From Enterobacteriaceae bacterium B14 (GTDB taxonomy: Bacteria > Pseudomonadota > Gammaproteobacteria > Enterobacterales > Enterobacteriaceae), in contig DF158882.1 in assembly GCA_000307305.1 (NCBI GenBank), forward strand, positions 1,877,498 through 1,921,427: DNA of 43,930 nt, in the 5' to 3' direction. Each line of letters begins with the position of its first letter. The stretch's first letter is position 1. The position numbers were made by a program, and so were the translations under genes. The notes beneath the pieces were generated by a model. It was not told the origin of the DNA and ran no database searches. It was given only the letters and a program-made list of their open reading frames with translations. Below, piece by piece: positions 15,460 through 24,615 of this stretch.

Positions 15460-18017
15460 ATCACTTCCTTGTCACGCTTAGGTAACGTCTTGGTACGCTG
15501 GGTGTAAGCACCTTCTATCTTAGTGGTTGCATCAACCGTGGATTGTGCCATATCGGTACGAAACAAATTAGCACCGCGTATATCCGCTCCGCTAAAATTG
15601 GCCTTTTGCATAAAAGCGCTCATTAGATTGCTGTCGTTCAATCTAGCACCACGCAAATCCGTACGCATAAACAAGCTACCTGTAGCATTCATTTTGCACA
15701 TATCAGCGCCTTGGCAGTTTGCCTCGCTAAGATCGCTATTATCCAGTTTCGCCATCATGAATGAGGAATGACTCAATGGCATCTGGCGTAGGTTGCTCTG
15801 AGTGAGCGTTGCATGACTGAAATCCGCATTAGTAAGGCAAGTTTCTGACGCAAAAGCACAAGTGAGCAAACTGGCTCCCTGAAAACGGATACCTTCCGCT
15901 TGGGTATCCACCCAAGAGCAGCTATCTAAATTTGCCTGGTCGAAAATCGCCTGCTCTAGTGTGCATTTGATAAAACTGCCTTTGATAATATGTGCATGTG
16001 AAAAATCTAATGCTGGTGCTGTTATTTCCATAAGAACAGTGTTTTCTATTCGAGCATGATGAAAACGGCAGCGAGTCAGATAAGTTCGATACAGCATCAA
16101 CTCAGCCAGCTTCGCGTTATCAAAAACACAGTTTTCCAACAGCGTTTCTTGCAGCAGTACGCTGTTCAAACTAGCGCCACTGAAATCGCTATCGCGGCAC
16201 TGCGCCAGTGACAAACTCGCCTTATCCAAAATGGCATCACACAAAGAAGCATGGATAATATCTGCACGTGCCAGCATCGCCTCACTAAAATTGGCACCAT
16301 CTAGCTGGCAGTGGCTGAGGTTTGCGTTCTCCAGTAACGCCTTGGAGAAATTCGCACCACGCAGATCCATACCGGAAAGATCTGCACCGGTAAAATCAAG
16401 ACCGCGAAAATCACCGCCACGGCTCATGGTTGTTTGGGCACGGTTGCGAATAATCTGGGCAATATCCCCCTTTAACTTCATAGCGGGTTTTTGCGCCTGT
16501 ACCGACATCAGGTACATTTGGTGCAGAGAAGCTTCCGTTTCTGCCAATTTTTTCTCTGACATGCCATGCTTGTTACGGTGAATCAGATCCAGCATACGGT
16601 GCATGCTTTCTGGGCCTTTAGGAGTATTGGCTTGATCGGCTGGCTTATCGAGATCGATTCCTCGTTCTAATGCTTTAGCCTTGGCCTCTTCCTGCTTTTT
16701 TTCAGCCTGCTGTTTCATCTCTTCAGCCTGCTGCTCCATTTTTTCAACAAACTCAGGCAAATCTGTCAGCGCAGGCATTTCTAGGGCTTCAAATGCAGGG
16801 ATAACCGCGTTGATATCCATCCCTTGTTGCGCCATCCGTTCCCGATGTTCTTCACGCATTCGCTGTTCCCGCCCCCGCATGTTGACACTCATAGGGCTGT
16901 TACTTGCTGGAAGATCCGTATCCAACCAAGGGCCAATGACGCTTTCAGGAACGAGGTCTTTCTCACGAAAGGCGAATAAAGCTCCTTTTTCTTTGTCCAT
17001 ACGTTGACGCAATACCTTGCGGTAATGGCTGACAGAGCGAGGCGAGCCAGTTCGTTCCAGTGCAGGTAAAAGCTGCAACACATCAGCGGCATCATCCTCA
17101 TTAATACGCGTGCTGCCATGCCAGATAAGCAACATCTGCTCAAGATGGGGGAAGAACCATACGGTTGTGTTACGCATTGCTATCTCTTCAAAGACTTCCT
17201 CATCACCCCGTAATCGGTTAATAAAGCAGCGGGAACGCCAAGGAGGTAAGCGGCCTTCCTGTAGCGGCAGTTCTGGGTGCATATTCCAAATTCGCCACGG
17301 TGCCTCAGCAGGAAGTTCATCGAGATTTTCCCACCATTGATCCTGCGGTGCAGCATTAAATAGACGCCAGTCGATATCTCGCGCAAAACCGGGGAACTCA
17401 TGTTGTAACCAATGGGCATCATATTTTTTGCCAATGCGGGAAAAACGGCGTGGCCACATCAGATCCAAAGGGCCGAAGCTGGCTGGTTCTGGCTGTTGAC
17501 GTGGCGATGTCAGGCGATTTTGTAAGGATTCAATATTGGGTAGGCGATGAATTTTTGTGTTTTCAAATGATTCTGGATTTGCGCCTATCCCATAAGGGTT
17601 TTCGGTGTATTCAGACCCACCGAATGCACGGCTCCAATCCAGACGCATCTGCTGAAAAGGGAGGGGAGTAGAGGGGTGATTGTTAACCCAGTGGCGTTCG
17701 CCAAAAGCAATCAGCTTTTTTTCGCGCTGCTCTACCTGGATTTTTACTGCACAAGCGGTTTTTTCTGTTTGATGATGGGTGTAGGCATAACCCGTGGCGA
17801 GAAATTCGGCACAGGCTTTAGGAATGGCGAGATCGACGATACCACCGCTGGTTTGTAACTCATTCTCAGCCAGTTGCCAAAGTTCTACCTCAGGGCGCAG
17901 ACGCGGAGCTTTTCCCATGTCGGCTAGCGCTAACACGGAAACACCGAGATAGTTCTTTTCCTGCCAGCGATAAGGGCGGTTGAGTATGCTTAGGCGTAGG
18001 GGTTTGATTATTTTCAT
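15456..18017 (-). CDS. DUF2169 plus pentapeptide-repeat protein, T6SS effector adaptor
   Basis: An 853-aa two-part protein. The N-terminal DUF2169 domain (about 1-330) has the family start MKIIKPLRLSILNRPYRW, followed by LGVSVLALADMGK and GAFGGSEY-like and NPYGIG motifs. DUF2169 proteins act as chaperones that load cargo onto PAAR/DUF4150 tips, as shown in Agrobacterium. A charged coiled-coil region (about 410-480, rich in E, K and Q) follows. From about 530 to 835 come pentapeptide repeats such as DFRGLDFTGADLSGMDLRGA. I choose the ATG at 18017, because the 15 codons upstream do not match the family. No toxin domain is visible, so its partner effector is unknown. Confidence 0.87.
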   Translation of the reverse strand: MKIIKPLRLSILNRPYRWQEKNYLGVSVLALADMGKAPRLRPEVELWQLAENELQTSGGIVDLAIPKACAEFLATGYAYTHHQTEKTACAVKIQVEQREKKLIAFGERHWVNNHPSTPLPFQQMRLDWSRAFGGSEYTENPYGIGANPESFENTKIHRLPNIESLQNRLTSPRQQPEPASFGPLDLMWPRRFSRIGKKYDAHWLQHEFPGFARDIDWRLFNAAPQDQWWENLDELPAEAPWRIWNMHPELPLQEGRLPPWRSRCFINRLRGDEEVFEEIAMRNTTVWFFPHLEQMLLIWHGSTRINEDDAADVLQLLPALERTGSPRSVSHYRKVLRQRMDKEKGALFAFREKDLVPESVIGPWLDTDLPASNSPMSVNMRGREQRMREEHRERMAQQGMDINAVIPAFEALEMPALTDLPEFVEKMEQQAEEMKQQAEKKQEEAKAKALERGIDLDKPADQANTPKGPESMHRMLDLIHRNKHGMSEKKLAETEASLHQMYLMSVQAQKPAMKLKGDIAQIIRNRAQTTMSRGGDFRGLDFTGADLSGMDLRGANFSKALLENANLSHCQLDGANFSEAMLARADIIHASLCDAILDKASLSLAQCRDSDFSGASLNSVLLQETLLENCVFDNAKLAELMLYRTYLTRCRFHHARIENTVLMEITAPALDFSHAHIIKGSFIKCTLEQAIFDQANLDSCSWVDTQAEGIRFQGASLLTCAFASETCLTNADFSHATLTQSNLRQMPLSHSSFMMAKLDNSDLSEANCQGADMCKMNATGSLFMRTDLRGARLNDSNLMSAFMQKANFSGADIRGANLFRTDMAQSTVDATTKIEGAYTQRTKTLPKRDKEVI

Positions 18018-18118
18018 TCGTGTTATAACATCCTTGTAATCAAAATAAATACTCAAATTCAATATTGAGACTATTTATCTTAAATAAATTATTGATTATT
18101 TATTAAATCAAATAATAC

Positions 18119-18406
18119 TTAATTTCCATCTACTGACTGAGGATTTAAAATAGCACTCTTAGTTTCATTTTCGAGATATTTTATATTAATCATTTCTCCA
18201 GGCTGGTATTTATTATAATTAACATACCCACTACCTCCATCAACAGTTTTATTAATGTCGAATATAGTAGCTATGGTGTTTATTCCATTTCTTATGTGGC
18301 CCAATATTTCCCTATAAAAAGGGAATATTACTGTTTTTATAAAAACAACTATCACGAAAACAGTAATGATATGTGAAAAATATTCGCTAAATATCGAATG
18401 AGTCAT
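18119..18406 (-). CDS. Small membrane protein, shortened paralog downstream of vgrG
   Basis: A 95-aa protein with one strong membrane segment (about 12-32) and a short soluble tail. The end, GEMINIKYLENETKS, resembles the C-termini of the 135-aa protein at 18915 (GSEIKVKYIKEHE) and of the broken gene between them (GSSVSIKYFKENPSE). Compared with the 135-aa relative it lacks the middle of the soluble domain, so it may be a shrunken copy. AGG lies 4 bases before the ATG. Function unknown. Repeated small membrane proteins beside vgrG are often immunity genes, but no toxin is seen here. Confidence 0.55.
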   Translation of the reverse strand: MTHSIFSEYFSHIITVFVIVVFIKTVIFPFYREILGHIRNGINTIATIFDINKTVDGGSGYVNYNKYQPGEMINIKYLENETKSAILNPQSVDGN

Positions 18407-18427
18407 ATAGCCTACTATATTTAGTCT

Positions 18428-18834
18428 CAGTCAAATATAAACTCCATTTCACTAGGATTTTCTTTAAAATATTTTATGCTAACACTACTTCCTCGATATA
18501 ACTGACCAGGATAAAATAAGGGGATTACCTTTATTATTTTTATTGTTTTTTCTCTAACGTATCCTCATCAATATAAGAGAGAATAAAAGCAATTTTCGCC
18601 CGTCTTTTTCGTTAAAACTAATATATCGACTTTCTATGACTTCAGCTTTTGTAATCACAGCTTTTTATTTATCTGGCTATTTTTGTGAAAAAGATCAGCC
18701 ATAAAAAGAATAGTACCTATTACTACTAAGGCAATCAAAAAAGAGCTTGAAATATTTCTTTCTGATTTTATCAAAATATAATAAATAGGCCCAAAAAGCT
18801 CTCGTTTACTCCTGATTTTTATTGCCATTTCCAT
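18428..18834 (-). pseudogene. Broken paralog of the small membrane-protein family
   Basis: From an ATG at 18834 the minus strand encodes MEMAIKIRSKRELFGPIYY and a membrane segment (LIALVVIGTILFMADLF), then stops. Coding continues in other frames: AVITKAEVIESRYISF, then VREKTIKIIKVIPLFYPGQ and GSSVSIKYFKENPSE to a stop at 18428. At least two frameshifts are needed to join the parts. The rebuilt product of about 130 aa matches the layout of the intact 135-aa gene upstream: one membrane span, then a beta-rich domain ending in a (V/I)KY-KE motif. Confidence 0.65.
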
Positions 18835-18914
18835 AAAAAATTAATTCGCAACCTGTATATTCTTATCATCCTATGGAAGAGAAACTATTTAATTAAACTC
18901 ATCCTGAAGTCTAA

Positions 18915-19322
18915 TCACTTTTGATATATTGCAATGTTAACTTCATGTTCTTTTATATATTTTACTTTGATTTCACTGCCTATTCGGTAATCATCGAGAG
19001 CTAATGGGTTTGCTAAAAATTTTATTTTTCCAGACATAAAAGGGGTTTTATTCTTTGGGAAAACTTCTAATTCAATATCAATGCTCTTTTTCCCATCAAT
19101 GAGTCGATTTGCTAAATCTGGTGTTAGTGAAGATGAAATAACTATTGCCTTAGCTTCGATACCAAATTCCAAAGCCTGCTTTTCACTCCTTACTCTACTC
19201 CATTCGACCTTATTACTTTTGATAAAAATGAAGAGGTAATATAGCGATGAAACAATAATTATTGATATGACAGGATAAGCCCATATAGAACTTTTTATCA
19301 TGGTCCTAAAAAAATCAATCAA
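18915..19322 (-). CDS. Small membrane protein downstream of vgrG, family unknown
   Basis: A 135-aa protein with one membrane segment (about 14-34) and a soluble domain of about 95 residues rich in predicted strands, ending GSEIKVKYIKEHEVNIAIY. It begins 12 bases after the vgrG stop. The open frame starts with TTG at 19322, preceded by AGGCGG; an ATG at 19301 is possible but its AGGA is only two bases away. Two further copies, one broken and one shortened, follow it, pointing to tandem duplication. Function unknown; a membrane immunity or accessory protein tied to vgrG is only a guess. Confidence 0.6.
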   Translation of the reverse strand: MIDFFRTMIKSSIWAYPVISIIIVSSLYYLFIFIKSNKVEWSRVRSEKQALEFGIEAKAIVISSSLTPDLANRLIDGKKSIDIELEVFPKNKTPFMSGKIKFLANPLALDDYRIGSEIKVKYIKEHEVNIAIYQK

Positions 19323-19334
19323 ACTAACCGCCTA

Positions 19335-21698
19335 TTACATTAGATTGTGTAACATAGCACAGAAGTTATTAAAAAGAGTAGTATACGACTTTACTTCGCC
19401 ATTATTAAATTCAATACCTTCCGTCTTAATCGATATTCCTCTATTTTCCATTTTAATAGTATTTAAACCTATTGACAAACCTATTGTAGTTGAGATATTC
19501 ACTCCACTATTAACACTTGCATTAAAAAATTGAACCCAACTCCAATCACTCCCTTTTATGTGTTCATTCTCACTTGATTTCATAATTATCTTATTTTTGG
19601 CTAATAAAATGATATCTCTATCTTTTGCCTCTAATGTAATATTTGATGCTGACATAGACAATTCATTTGATACCTTTTTACCCCACCCCCCAGTAACATT
19701 ATAAGACACATCACCAGTAAGAGTATTACTGATATCTCCAGTGATGGTTTTTATTACATCACCAGTGATTGTATCGTCTATCTTTCCTGTTACCGTTCTA
19801 GTGATATTACCTGTTATCGTTTTATCTATGTCCCCTGTTACTGTTTTTGTTATATCACCGCTAATGGTTTGAGTAACTGTGCCGGTTATTGTCTGGGTAA
19901 TATCTCCGTCTGTGGTCTCGGTAATATTGCCTTTAAACGTTCTGCTAATATCCCCCGTGATATTAACAATATCCCCACCATTCTTGATGGTAAACTCACG
20001 CCCCTGAGCAATATCGACCAACTGTTTATTATTGAAAACATTTTTCTCAATGTCTTCTACCGTGATATCGCGCTTTGAGTTATAAGTAAAGACAGCATTA
20101 CTCATTACTGTATCTAACTGCTGCCCACTGATATGGGTGGTTCTTGTGCCCGCAATCGTAATATTTTGATCACCTTCGACAGAAATATTCATCTTGTCTT
20201 CGGCATGCATATCAAAAGATTCACGGCCTTTCGCATCTTCAAAAAAGAGATAGTTAGCGTTGTCTGGATTACCATTAACGCTACGTGACATAAAACCCAT
20301 TTTGGTGGCATTATTCGGCAAATCCCACGGCGGCATACTATCTTCGTTGTAAACACGGCCAGTGATCAGCGGGCGGTCTGGATCACCGTTAATAAAATCC
20401 ACTACCACTTCTTCGCCAACTCGGGGAACTTGTACGCTACCATACTTCCAACCAGCCCAAGCACTAGAGACACGCACCCAGCAGGAGCTACTACCATCGT
20501 CCTCGCCATGCCTATCCCAGCGGAACTTTAATTTCACACGACCATATTTATCCGTCCAGATAGGCTGGCCTTCAGGCCCCACTACCTCGGCCGTTTGCGG
20601 GCCATGGGTCTTAGGCCAAGGTGTCTTGCGAACTGGGCGCCAATTTATGCTGCTAGGTACAACGGTAAATTTAGTGCAATGTTCGCCGCTTTGCTGGTCA
20701 CCACTGGCATAGTTGCTTTCAGTCAGGTCGTAATCCGCTTCAATTGTGAGATACTCACGCTGGTCTTCCCTACGTGGCGCTTTGATAAGCGTAAAAGTGT
20801 GACCAGGTGCAATACCTAGTGTCGCACCTTCACCTGTCATTTTTTCGTGCTGAGACTCAAATTCTTGCTGACGAACACGCACATAGAATTGACCATGATC
20901 ACGGTCAGTAAAGTGCCCAGGCCACTCAAACACTTCTGCTTTATCGCTAGCAAAAGAGGTAGGATTTCGGCGATTTTCTAGTAAACGTGCTCGTGGCTTG
21001 CGGAAATCGTAGTCATCCAGACTATATAAGCTTGGAGTAATGGTATCGGAAACACTCCAAGTTTGGATGCCATTGGTATTGGTTCTTGTACCACTTTCAG
21101 CAAGCAGATAAGGGATAAATTCATAACCACTGAGCGTTGTATGTGCCTCCGGCTCATCTGCCAACACCAGCGTATGTCTGCCCATCTCATGACGGAAATA
21201 GTAGTAAATACCCTCATGCTCCATAAGCCTACTGACTAAATTATAGTCACTCTCTTGATATTGGACACAGTAGCTCCACTGCCGATATTTACCAGAGAGT
21301 TTGTTTTCTAGTTGGATTTGATAGCCGGAGAGGATGCTAGAGATAATTTCCGGAACCGTTTTTTCCTGCCAAATTCGGAAATCCCTATTTTGTGTTAAAT
21401 ACCACAAACTGGGTCGGATTGTTGCGCGGTAAATGTAGTAACGATCGCTGCTTGGTTCTCTACCAACAAGCGTCATGCAAGTAATATAGCCATTCAGATA
21501 TCGGGAAGGTTGGGGGAAAGTTCTCATCTCTATCGTTAGGGGTTTTCCTAACAATTCCCTGAGATTAATATTACTTACTGTACTCAATAGCTCCACTTCA
21601 AATGAGTATAGTTCGGAAATACTCTCCTTACCTTTTAGCGATTTAAATAATAGTGTATCCACAGGCAGAGAAGTGTGAGCTAGAATTGTCCTATCCAT
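19335..21698 (-). CDS. vgrG: VgrG, T6SS spike protein with an octapeptide needle
   Basis: VgrG (787 aa), trimeric spike at the tip of the T6SS tube. The gp27-like head occupies about 1-370. The gp5 OB-fold region follows, with DKYGRVKLKFRWDRHGE, SCWVRVSSAWAGWKYG and the DPDRPLITGRVYN block. Residues about 582-669 hold eleven successive 8-residue units of the form G(D/N)I-x-x-T-(I/V)-(T), the triple beta-helix needle as in phage T4 gp5. A tail of about 115 residues follows, beta-rich and ending CAMLHNLM; I do not recognise a toxin in it, so it may bind the DUF4150 tip or an adaptor. AAGGA stands before the ATG. This is the first gene of the T6SS block and the likely start of transcription. Confidence 0.97.
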   Translation of the reverse strand: MDRTILAHTSLPVDTLLFKSLKGKESISELYSFEVELLSTVSNINLRELLGKPLTIEMRTFPQPSRYLNGYITCMTLVGREPSSDRYYIYRATIRPSLWYLTQNRDFRIWQEKTVPEIISSILSGYQIQLENKLSGKYRQWSYCVQYQESDYNLVSRLMEHEGIYYYFRHEMGRHTLVLADEPEAHTTLSGYEFIPYLLAESGTRTNTNGIQTWSVSDTITPSLYSLDDYDFRKPRARLLENRRNPTSFASDKAEVFEWPGHFTDRDHGQFYVRVRQQEFESQHEKMTGEGATLGIAPGHTFTLIKAPRREDQREYLTIEADYDLTESNYASGDQQSGEHCTKFTVVPSSINWRPVRKTPWPKTHGPQTAEVVGPEGQPIWTDKYGRVKLKFRWDRHGEDDGSSSCWVRVSSAWAGWKYGSVQVPRVGEEVVVDFINGDPDRPLITGRVYNEDSMPPWDLPNNATKMGFMSRSVNGNPDNANYLFFEDAKGRESFDMHAEDKMNISVEGDQNITIAGTRTTHISGQQLDTVMSNAVFTYNSKRDITVEDIEKNVFNNKQLVDIAQGREFTIKNGGDIVNITGDISRTFKGNITETTDGDITQTITGTVTQTISGDITKTVTGDIDKTITGNITRTVTGKIDDTITGDVIKTITGDISNTLTGDVSYNVTGGWGKKVSNELSMSASNITLEAKDRDIILLAKNKIIMKSSENEHIKGSDWSWVQFFNASVNSGVNISTTIGLSIGLNTIKMENRGISIKTEGIEFNNGEVKSYTTLFNNFCAMLHNLM
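19692..19955 (-). repeat. Eleven 24-bp tandem units encoding the VgrG needle
   Basis: In-frame 24-base units encode octapeptides such as GDITQTIT, GDITKTVT and GDIDKTIT in unbroken register. Third-position differences between units show they are not a fresh expansion. The unit number sets needle length. Confidence 0.85.
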
Positions 21699-22323
21699 AA
21701 GAATATCCTTATTGCCATAATTTAGGTATAGCTACCGCACGGGATTTGCAATAATAAATCCAGAATTTGATTTTTTATTTTACTTAAAAAAACACAGATT
21801 GAATTTTGTACTAAAATCCCATATCCATGTTTAAAGCATAAGAAAACTTAATAATAACAAGAGTTACCATCTACTCTTATCAATTGAAATACAAAAGAAA
21901 AAATGCAGATCGGTGTAATTGCAAACACTTACGATTAATATCGTATGATTTTCATCAAAAAAGTATCTATTTAATTCCAATTAAATGATTAAATTATCTA
22001 ACCAAAGCTAATTTTCACTTTATTATATTACGTGAAGAAAAAGATAATTCCCAGATGTATTTTTATGCCCCCCTATTATTTGAGTGTCTTCCTATCTTTG
22101 CCAATAATTAGATTTTCTAATATCTTTTTTTAAAACTATATAAAGTAGCGAAACGTAAATTTGCCCCGCAAAAAATTCATATATTAGAAAATCAGCACTA
22201 TCAACCAGAATTGAACCGGAAAAATTAGCTGCGATCGGTCTGGTTTTATAAAAACTGCGTCTTGTCATATTTGAATTTCTCAGTAAAACACACATCAGTG
22301 TGTGCATGTAGCGGATCACAAAA
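21699..22323. other. AT-rich stretch upstream of vgrG, no gene seen
   Basis: About 620 bases without a credible gene; short open frames here have no coding character. It should hold the promoter of the T6SS block. A dyad TACGAT-TAAT-ATCGTA lies at 21930-21945, about 230 bases before vgrG, and could be an operator. Near 22290 a small ACACAC/GTGTGT hairpin may belong to the end of the IS remnant. Confidence 0.5.
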
Positions 22324-22862
22324 TCAGGACACTTGCATAGCCTCTTTCCACTGGTTTTCGCATTCACAGGGAGATAACCCATTATTGTGCTGATGAAACC
22401 GCACTAGGTTGTAATAGCTGTGTACCCACTCGCTGATATCCCGCACGGTATAATGAAGCTACGAATGTCCCCTCCTACTGGTAGCTATTCGCTCTTCAGG
22501 CTGTGGAATACCCTTTCCATTGGCGAGTTGTCCAAACAATTTCCCCTACGACTCATACTCTGCATCACACCAGAGCACCACAGTAGCCGCTGGTAATTTT
22601 TACTTCTGTATTGCCCTCCCTGATCTGAATAAAACAGTAAACGATGCTTTATTGACTGTGTTTCCAACACATTGCGCATGGCACGACACACCAAATCTGC
22701 ATCCGACGATGAAGCCACCGCACTACCCTGCAAGAGTAAAGGTCGATAACCAACGCTAGAATAACAAGTAGCACCATATCCATATCTTCTTGAATTTCAT
22801 CTGCCCCTACCCATGTAAGCTCGATTGTGTGTACAATTGCGAGCGAAAGCTTAAAGTACACG
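22324..22862 (-). pseudogene. Decayed IS3-family transposase OrfB (3' half)
   Basis: Three frames together give the C-terminal half of an IS3-family integrase-type transposase. One frame carries [10 protein letters not shown] and [13 protein letters not shown] (about 22700-22860), matching the TWVGDIT and DLYSRRVVGW blocks. The next has [31 protein letters not shown] and [19 protein letters not shown] (22485-22733), which includes the second D and the E of the DDE triad. The third has RDISEWVHSYYNLVRFHQ and NGLSPCECENQWKEAMQVS to the stop at 22324. The 5' half of OrfB and OrfA are missing, so the element is dead. It marks an old insertion between the T6SS block and luxI. Confidence 0.88.
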
Positions 22863-23201
22863 TAATAGCATCGATGAGATTAAAAGTATCCATCACCGTT
22901 GGCATCACATCTGAGTAGGTATTGCCCTACAGCCATCAAAAAGGTCAACATCTCTCTTAGCTTGGACATAGCCATATCATCGTAATGGCAAGAATCTGTA
23001 GCCATGTATCGTACATTGCTCACAAATTTGTATATCAACATCCTTATATAATTAGCAATAAAGCACTCTTATTACATACTTTTACTATTGAGTAGATTTT
23101 TGGTTTAACTATAATCAGCGATAATGATTTCCTAAGCCATATTTGATAAAAACTAGAAATATATTAGATAAGCTGTTCGTTCGAGAATTGATGGAGATAA
23201 C
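22863..23201. other. Intergenic stretch upstream of luxI
   Basis: No convincing gene. A short minus-strand frame (MAMSKLREMLTFLMAV, about 22890-22985) may be another scrap of mobile DNA but I cannot name it. The part nearest luxI is AT-rich and should contain its promoter; I see no clear 20-bp lux box there. Confidence 0.4.
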
Positions 23202-23852
23202 ATGTTAGAAATATTTGATATAAACTATGGTCTATTATCCAGCGAAACATCTGAGGAGTTATTTGTTCTTCGAAAAGAAACATTTAAAGATCGCTTAGAC
23301 TGGGCTGTTAATTGTACAAATGGAATGGAGTTTGATCAGTACGATAATAGTAATACTACTTATCTTTTTGGCGTACAAAATGACACATTAATATGCAGTG
23401 TCAGGTTTATAGAAACTCAACACCCAAATATGATCACACACACATTTTCATCTTATTTTAAACAGGTGAATATACCCGATGGAAATTATATTGAATCGAG
23501 TCGTTTCTTTGTCGATAAAATGAGAGCCAGAAGTTTATTGGGCGCTAATAATGCAATAAGTCTTATGCTTTTTCTCGCAATGATTAACTACTCTATTCAT
23601 TATAAGTACGATGGTATATATACGTTAGTAAGCCATGCAATGTTAACGATTTTAAAGCGCTCTGGCTGGAACATTACTGTTGTTGAACAGGGGAACTCAG
23701 AGAAAAATGAGAAGGTATATATTGTTTTTCTCCCTACAGATGAAGAGAATCAACGAATTTTAATTAATGGCATAAATCGAAATAATACTTTTGATGAGAA
23801 TGGGTTAAAGCAATGGCCGTTATCTTTTTCACCCATTACTCAACTGGCTTGA
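23202..23852 (+). CDS. LuxI-family N-acyl-homoserine lactone synthase
   Basis: AHL synthase (216 aa) that makes an acyl-homoserine lactone from SAM and an acyl-ACP. It closely resembles Yersinia YenI and the EsaI/HalI group. Conserved N-terminal residues are seen in LRKETFKDRLDW (the R...F...W pattern) and the following EFDQYDNSNTTYLFG with the essential D, D and R (CSVRFI). ESSRFFVDK carries the conserved E-S-RF. The acyl-chain selectivity region contains TLVSHAMLTILKRSGW. GGAG lies 5 bases before the ATG. The 3' end overlaps luxR tail to tail by 17 bases. Likely an oxo-C6 or related short-chain product by analogy with close relatives, but this cannot be read from sequence. Confidence 0.95.
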   Translation: MLEIFDINYGLLSSETSEELFVLRKETFKDRLDWAVNCTNGMEFDQYDNSNTTYLFGVQNDTLICSVRFIETQHPNMITHTFSSYFKQVNIPDGNYIESSRFFVDKMRARSLLGANNAISLMLFLAMINYSIHYKYDGIYTLVSHAMLTILKRSGWNITVVEQGNSEKNEKVYIVFLPTDEENQRILINGINRNNTFDENGLKQWPLSFSPITQLA

Positions 23853-24570
23853 TCAGCTGTAACTCAGTACCAAGCCTGATGGCGTGTTTAGCATTTAACA
23901 CACCCAATTTCTTAACGACATTGCCCATATGGAATTTAACTGTACTCACTTTGATATCAGTAATAATTGCGATCTCCTGGTAGGTTTTCCCCATACTTGC
24001 CCAATATAAAATTTCATTTTCTCGTTGAGAAAAAATATCTCGCTCTTTTAATTTATTATCACTTTTTTCTTCATTTATCTCTCTGCAAAGGGAGATGACC
24101 TTTTCATGGGTATCTATTAACAGCATTTGTAATTTTTCTTTATATTTTAAAACCAGATTTTCCACTTGGTTATTTTCAGATCCATCTATCATCAGTGATA
24201 GCATAATAAGATTATAGTTATAATCATGAAGAATAAAGGTACAACCATTAATAATATTGTATTTTTTAGATAAGTTGAATATTTTAGAGAGTTTTAAACT
24301 AGAGTTTATCTCTATATTTTCATCCCAATAAAAAGGAGAGACTCTATTAAATGCAGTGATAACGACAGGGTCTATATGTTGATAGTTATTTTCTTTATAT
24401 GTATCTACCCATTCATCTGGATAGTTAGAAATAATACCGACTTCAGTGGGATTTTTCTTATTTAAGAAAAGATAGGCGTATTTAATATCACCATGATTTT
24501 TTAATTGACTATCCAGATGCTCCCTTATTTTCACATTGATGAGCTGATTATCAAAAAATAATAATGACAT
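23836..24570 (-). CDS. LuxR-family quorum-sensing regulator
   Basis: LuxR-type regulator (244 aa) of the YenR/EsaR/ExpR group. The N-terminal autoinducer-binding domain (about 1-165) has the conserved YPDEWVDTYKENNYQHIDPV block, including the W, Y and D that contact the lactone. The C-terminal LuxR helix-turn-helix (about 178-240) shows LSQRE-type FSQRENEILYWASMGKTYQE and IKVSTVKFHMGNVVKKLGV. The ATG at 24570 has AGGT upstream; a GTG one codon earlier is the other option. Members of this branch often repress without AHL and release DNA when it binds, but activators exist too. Convergent overlap with luxI is typical for the group. Confidence 0.94.
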   Translation of the reverse strand: MSLLFFDNQLINVKIREHLDSQLKNHGDIKYAYLFLNKKNPTEVGIISNYPDEWVDTYKENNYQHIDPVVITAFNRVSPFYWDENIEINSSLKLSKIFNLSKKYNIINGCTFILHDYNYNLIMLSLMIDGSENNQVENLVLKYKEKLQMLLIDTHEKVISLCREINEEKSDNKLKERDIFSQRENEILYWASMGKTYQEIAIITDIKVSTVKFHMGNVVKKLGVLNAKHAIRLGTELQLIKPVE

Positions 24571-24615
24571 CACACTACCTCAAACAAGATTATCATTCAT
24601 CCAGAATACCAAAAT

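Noticed and set aside
14400-16400. Many plus-strand open frames of 60-110 codons opposite the pentapeptide genes
   Set aside because: They arise from the repetitive composition of the minus-strand genes; they have no ribosome sites or family motifs.
19335-19690. A toxin domain at the VgrG C-terminus
   Set aside because: The tail of about 115 residues is beta-rich like the needle and shows no catalytic motif I can recognise.
19692-19955. CRISPR-like array of short regular repeats
   Set aside because: The 24-base units are contiguous with no spacers, in frame, and encode the VgrG octapeptide needle.
22092-22382. A 96-codon minus-strand frame overlapping the IS remnant
   Set aside because: In part of its length another frame encodes the transposase C-terminus; the rest has no coding character.
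23041-23201. A lux box upstream of luxI
   Set aside because: No 20-bp dyad of the CTG-N10-CAG type could be found; the sequence is simply AT-rich.
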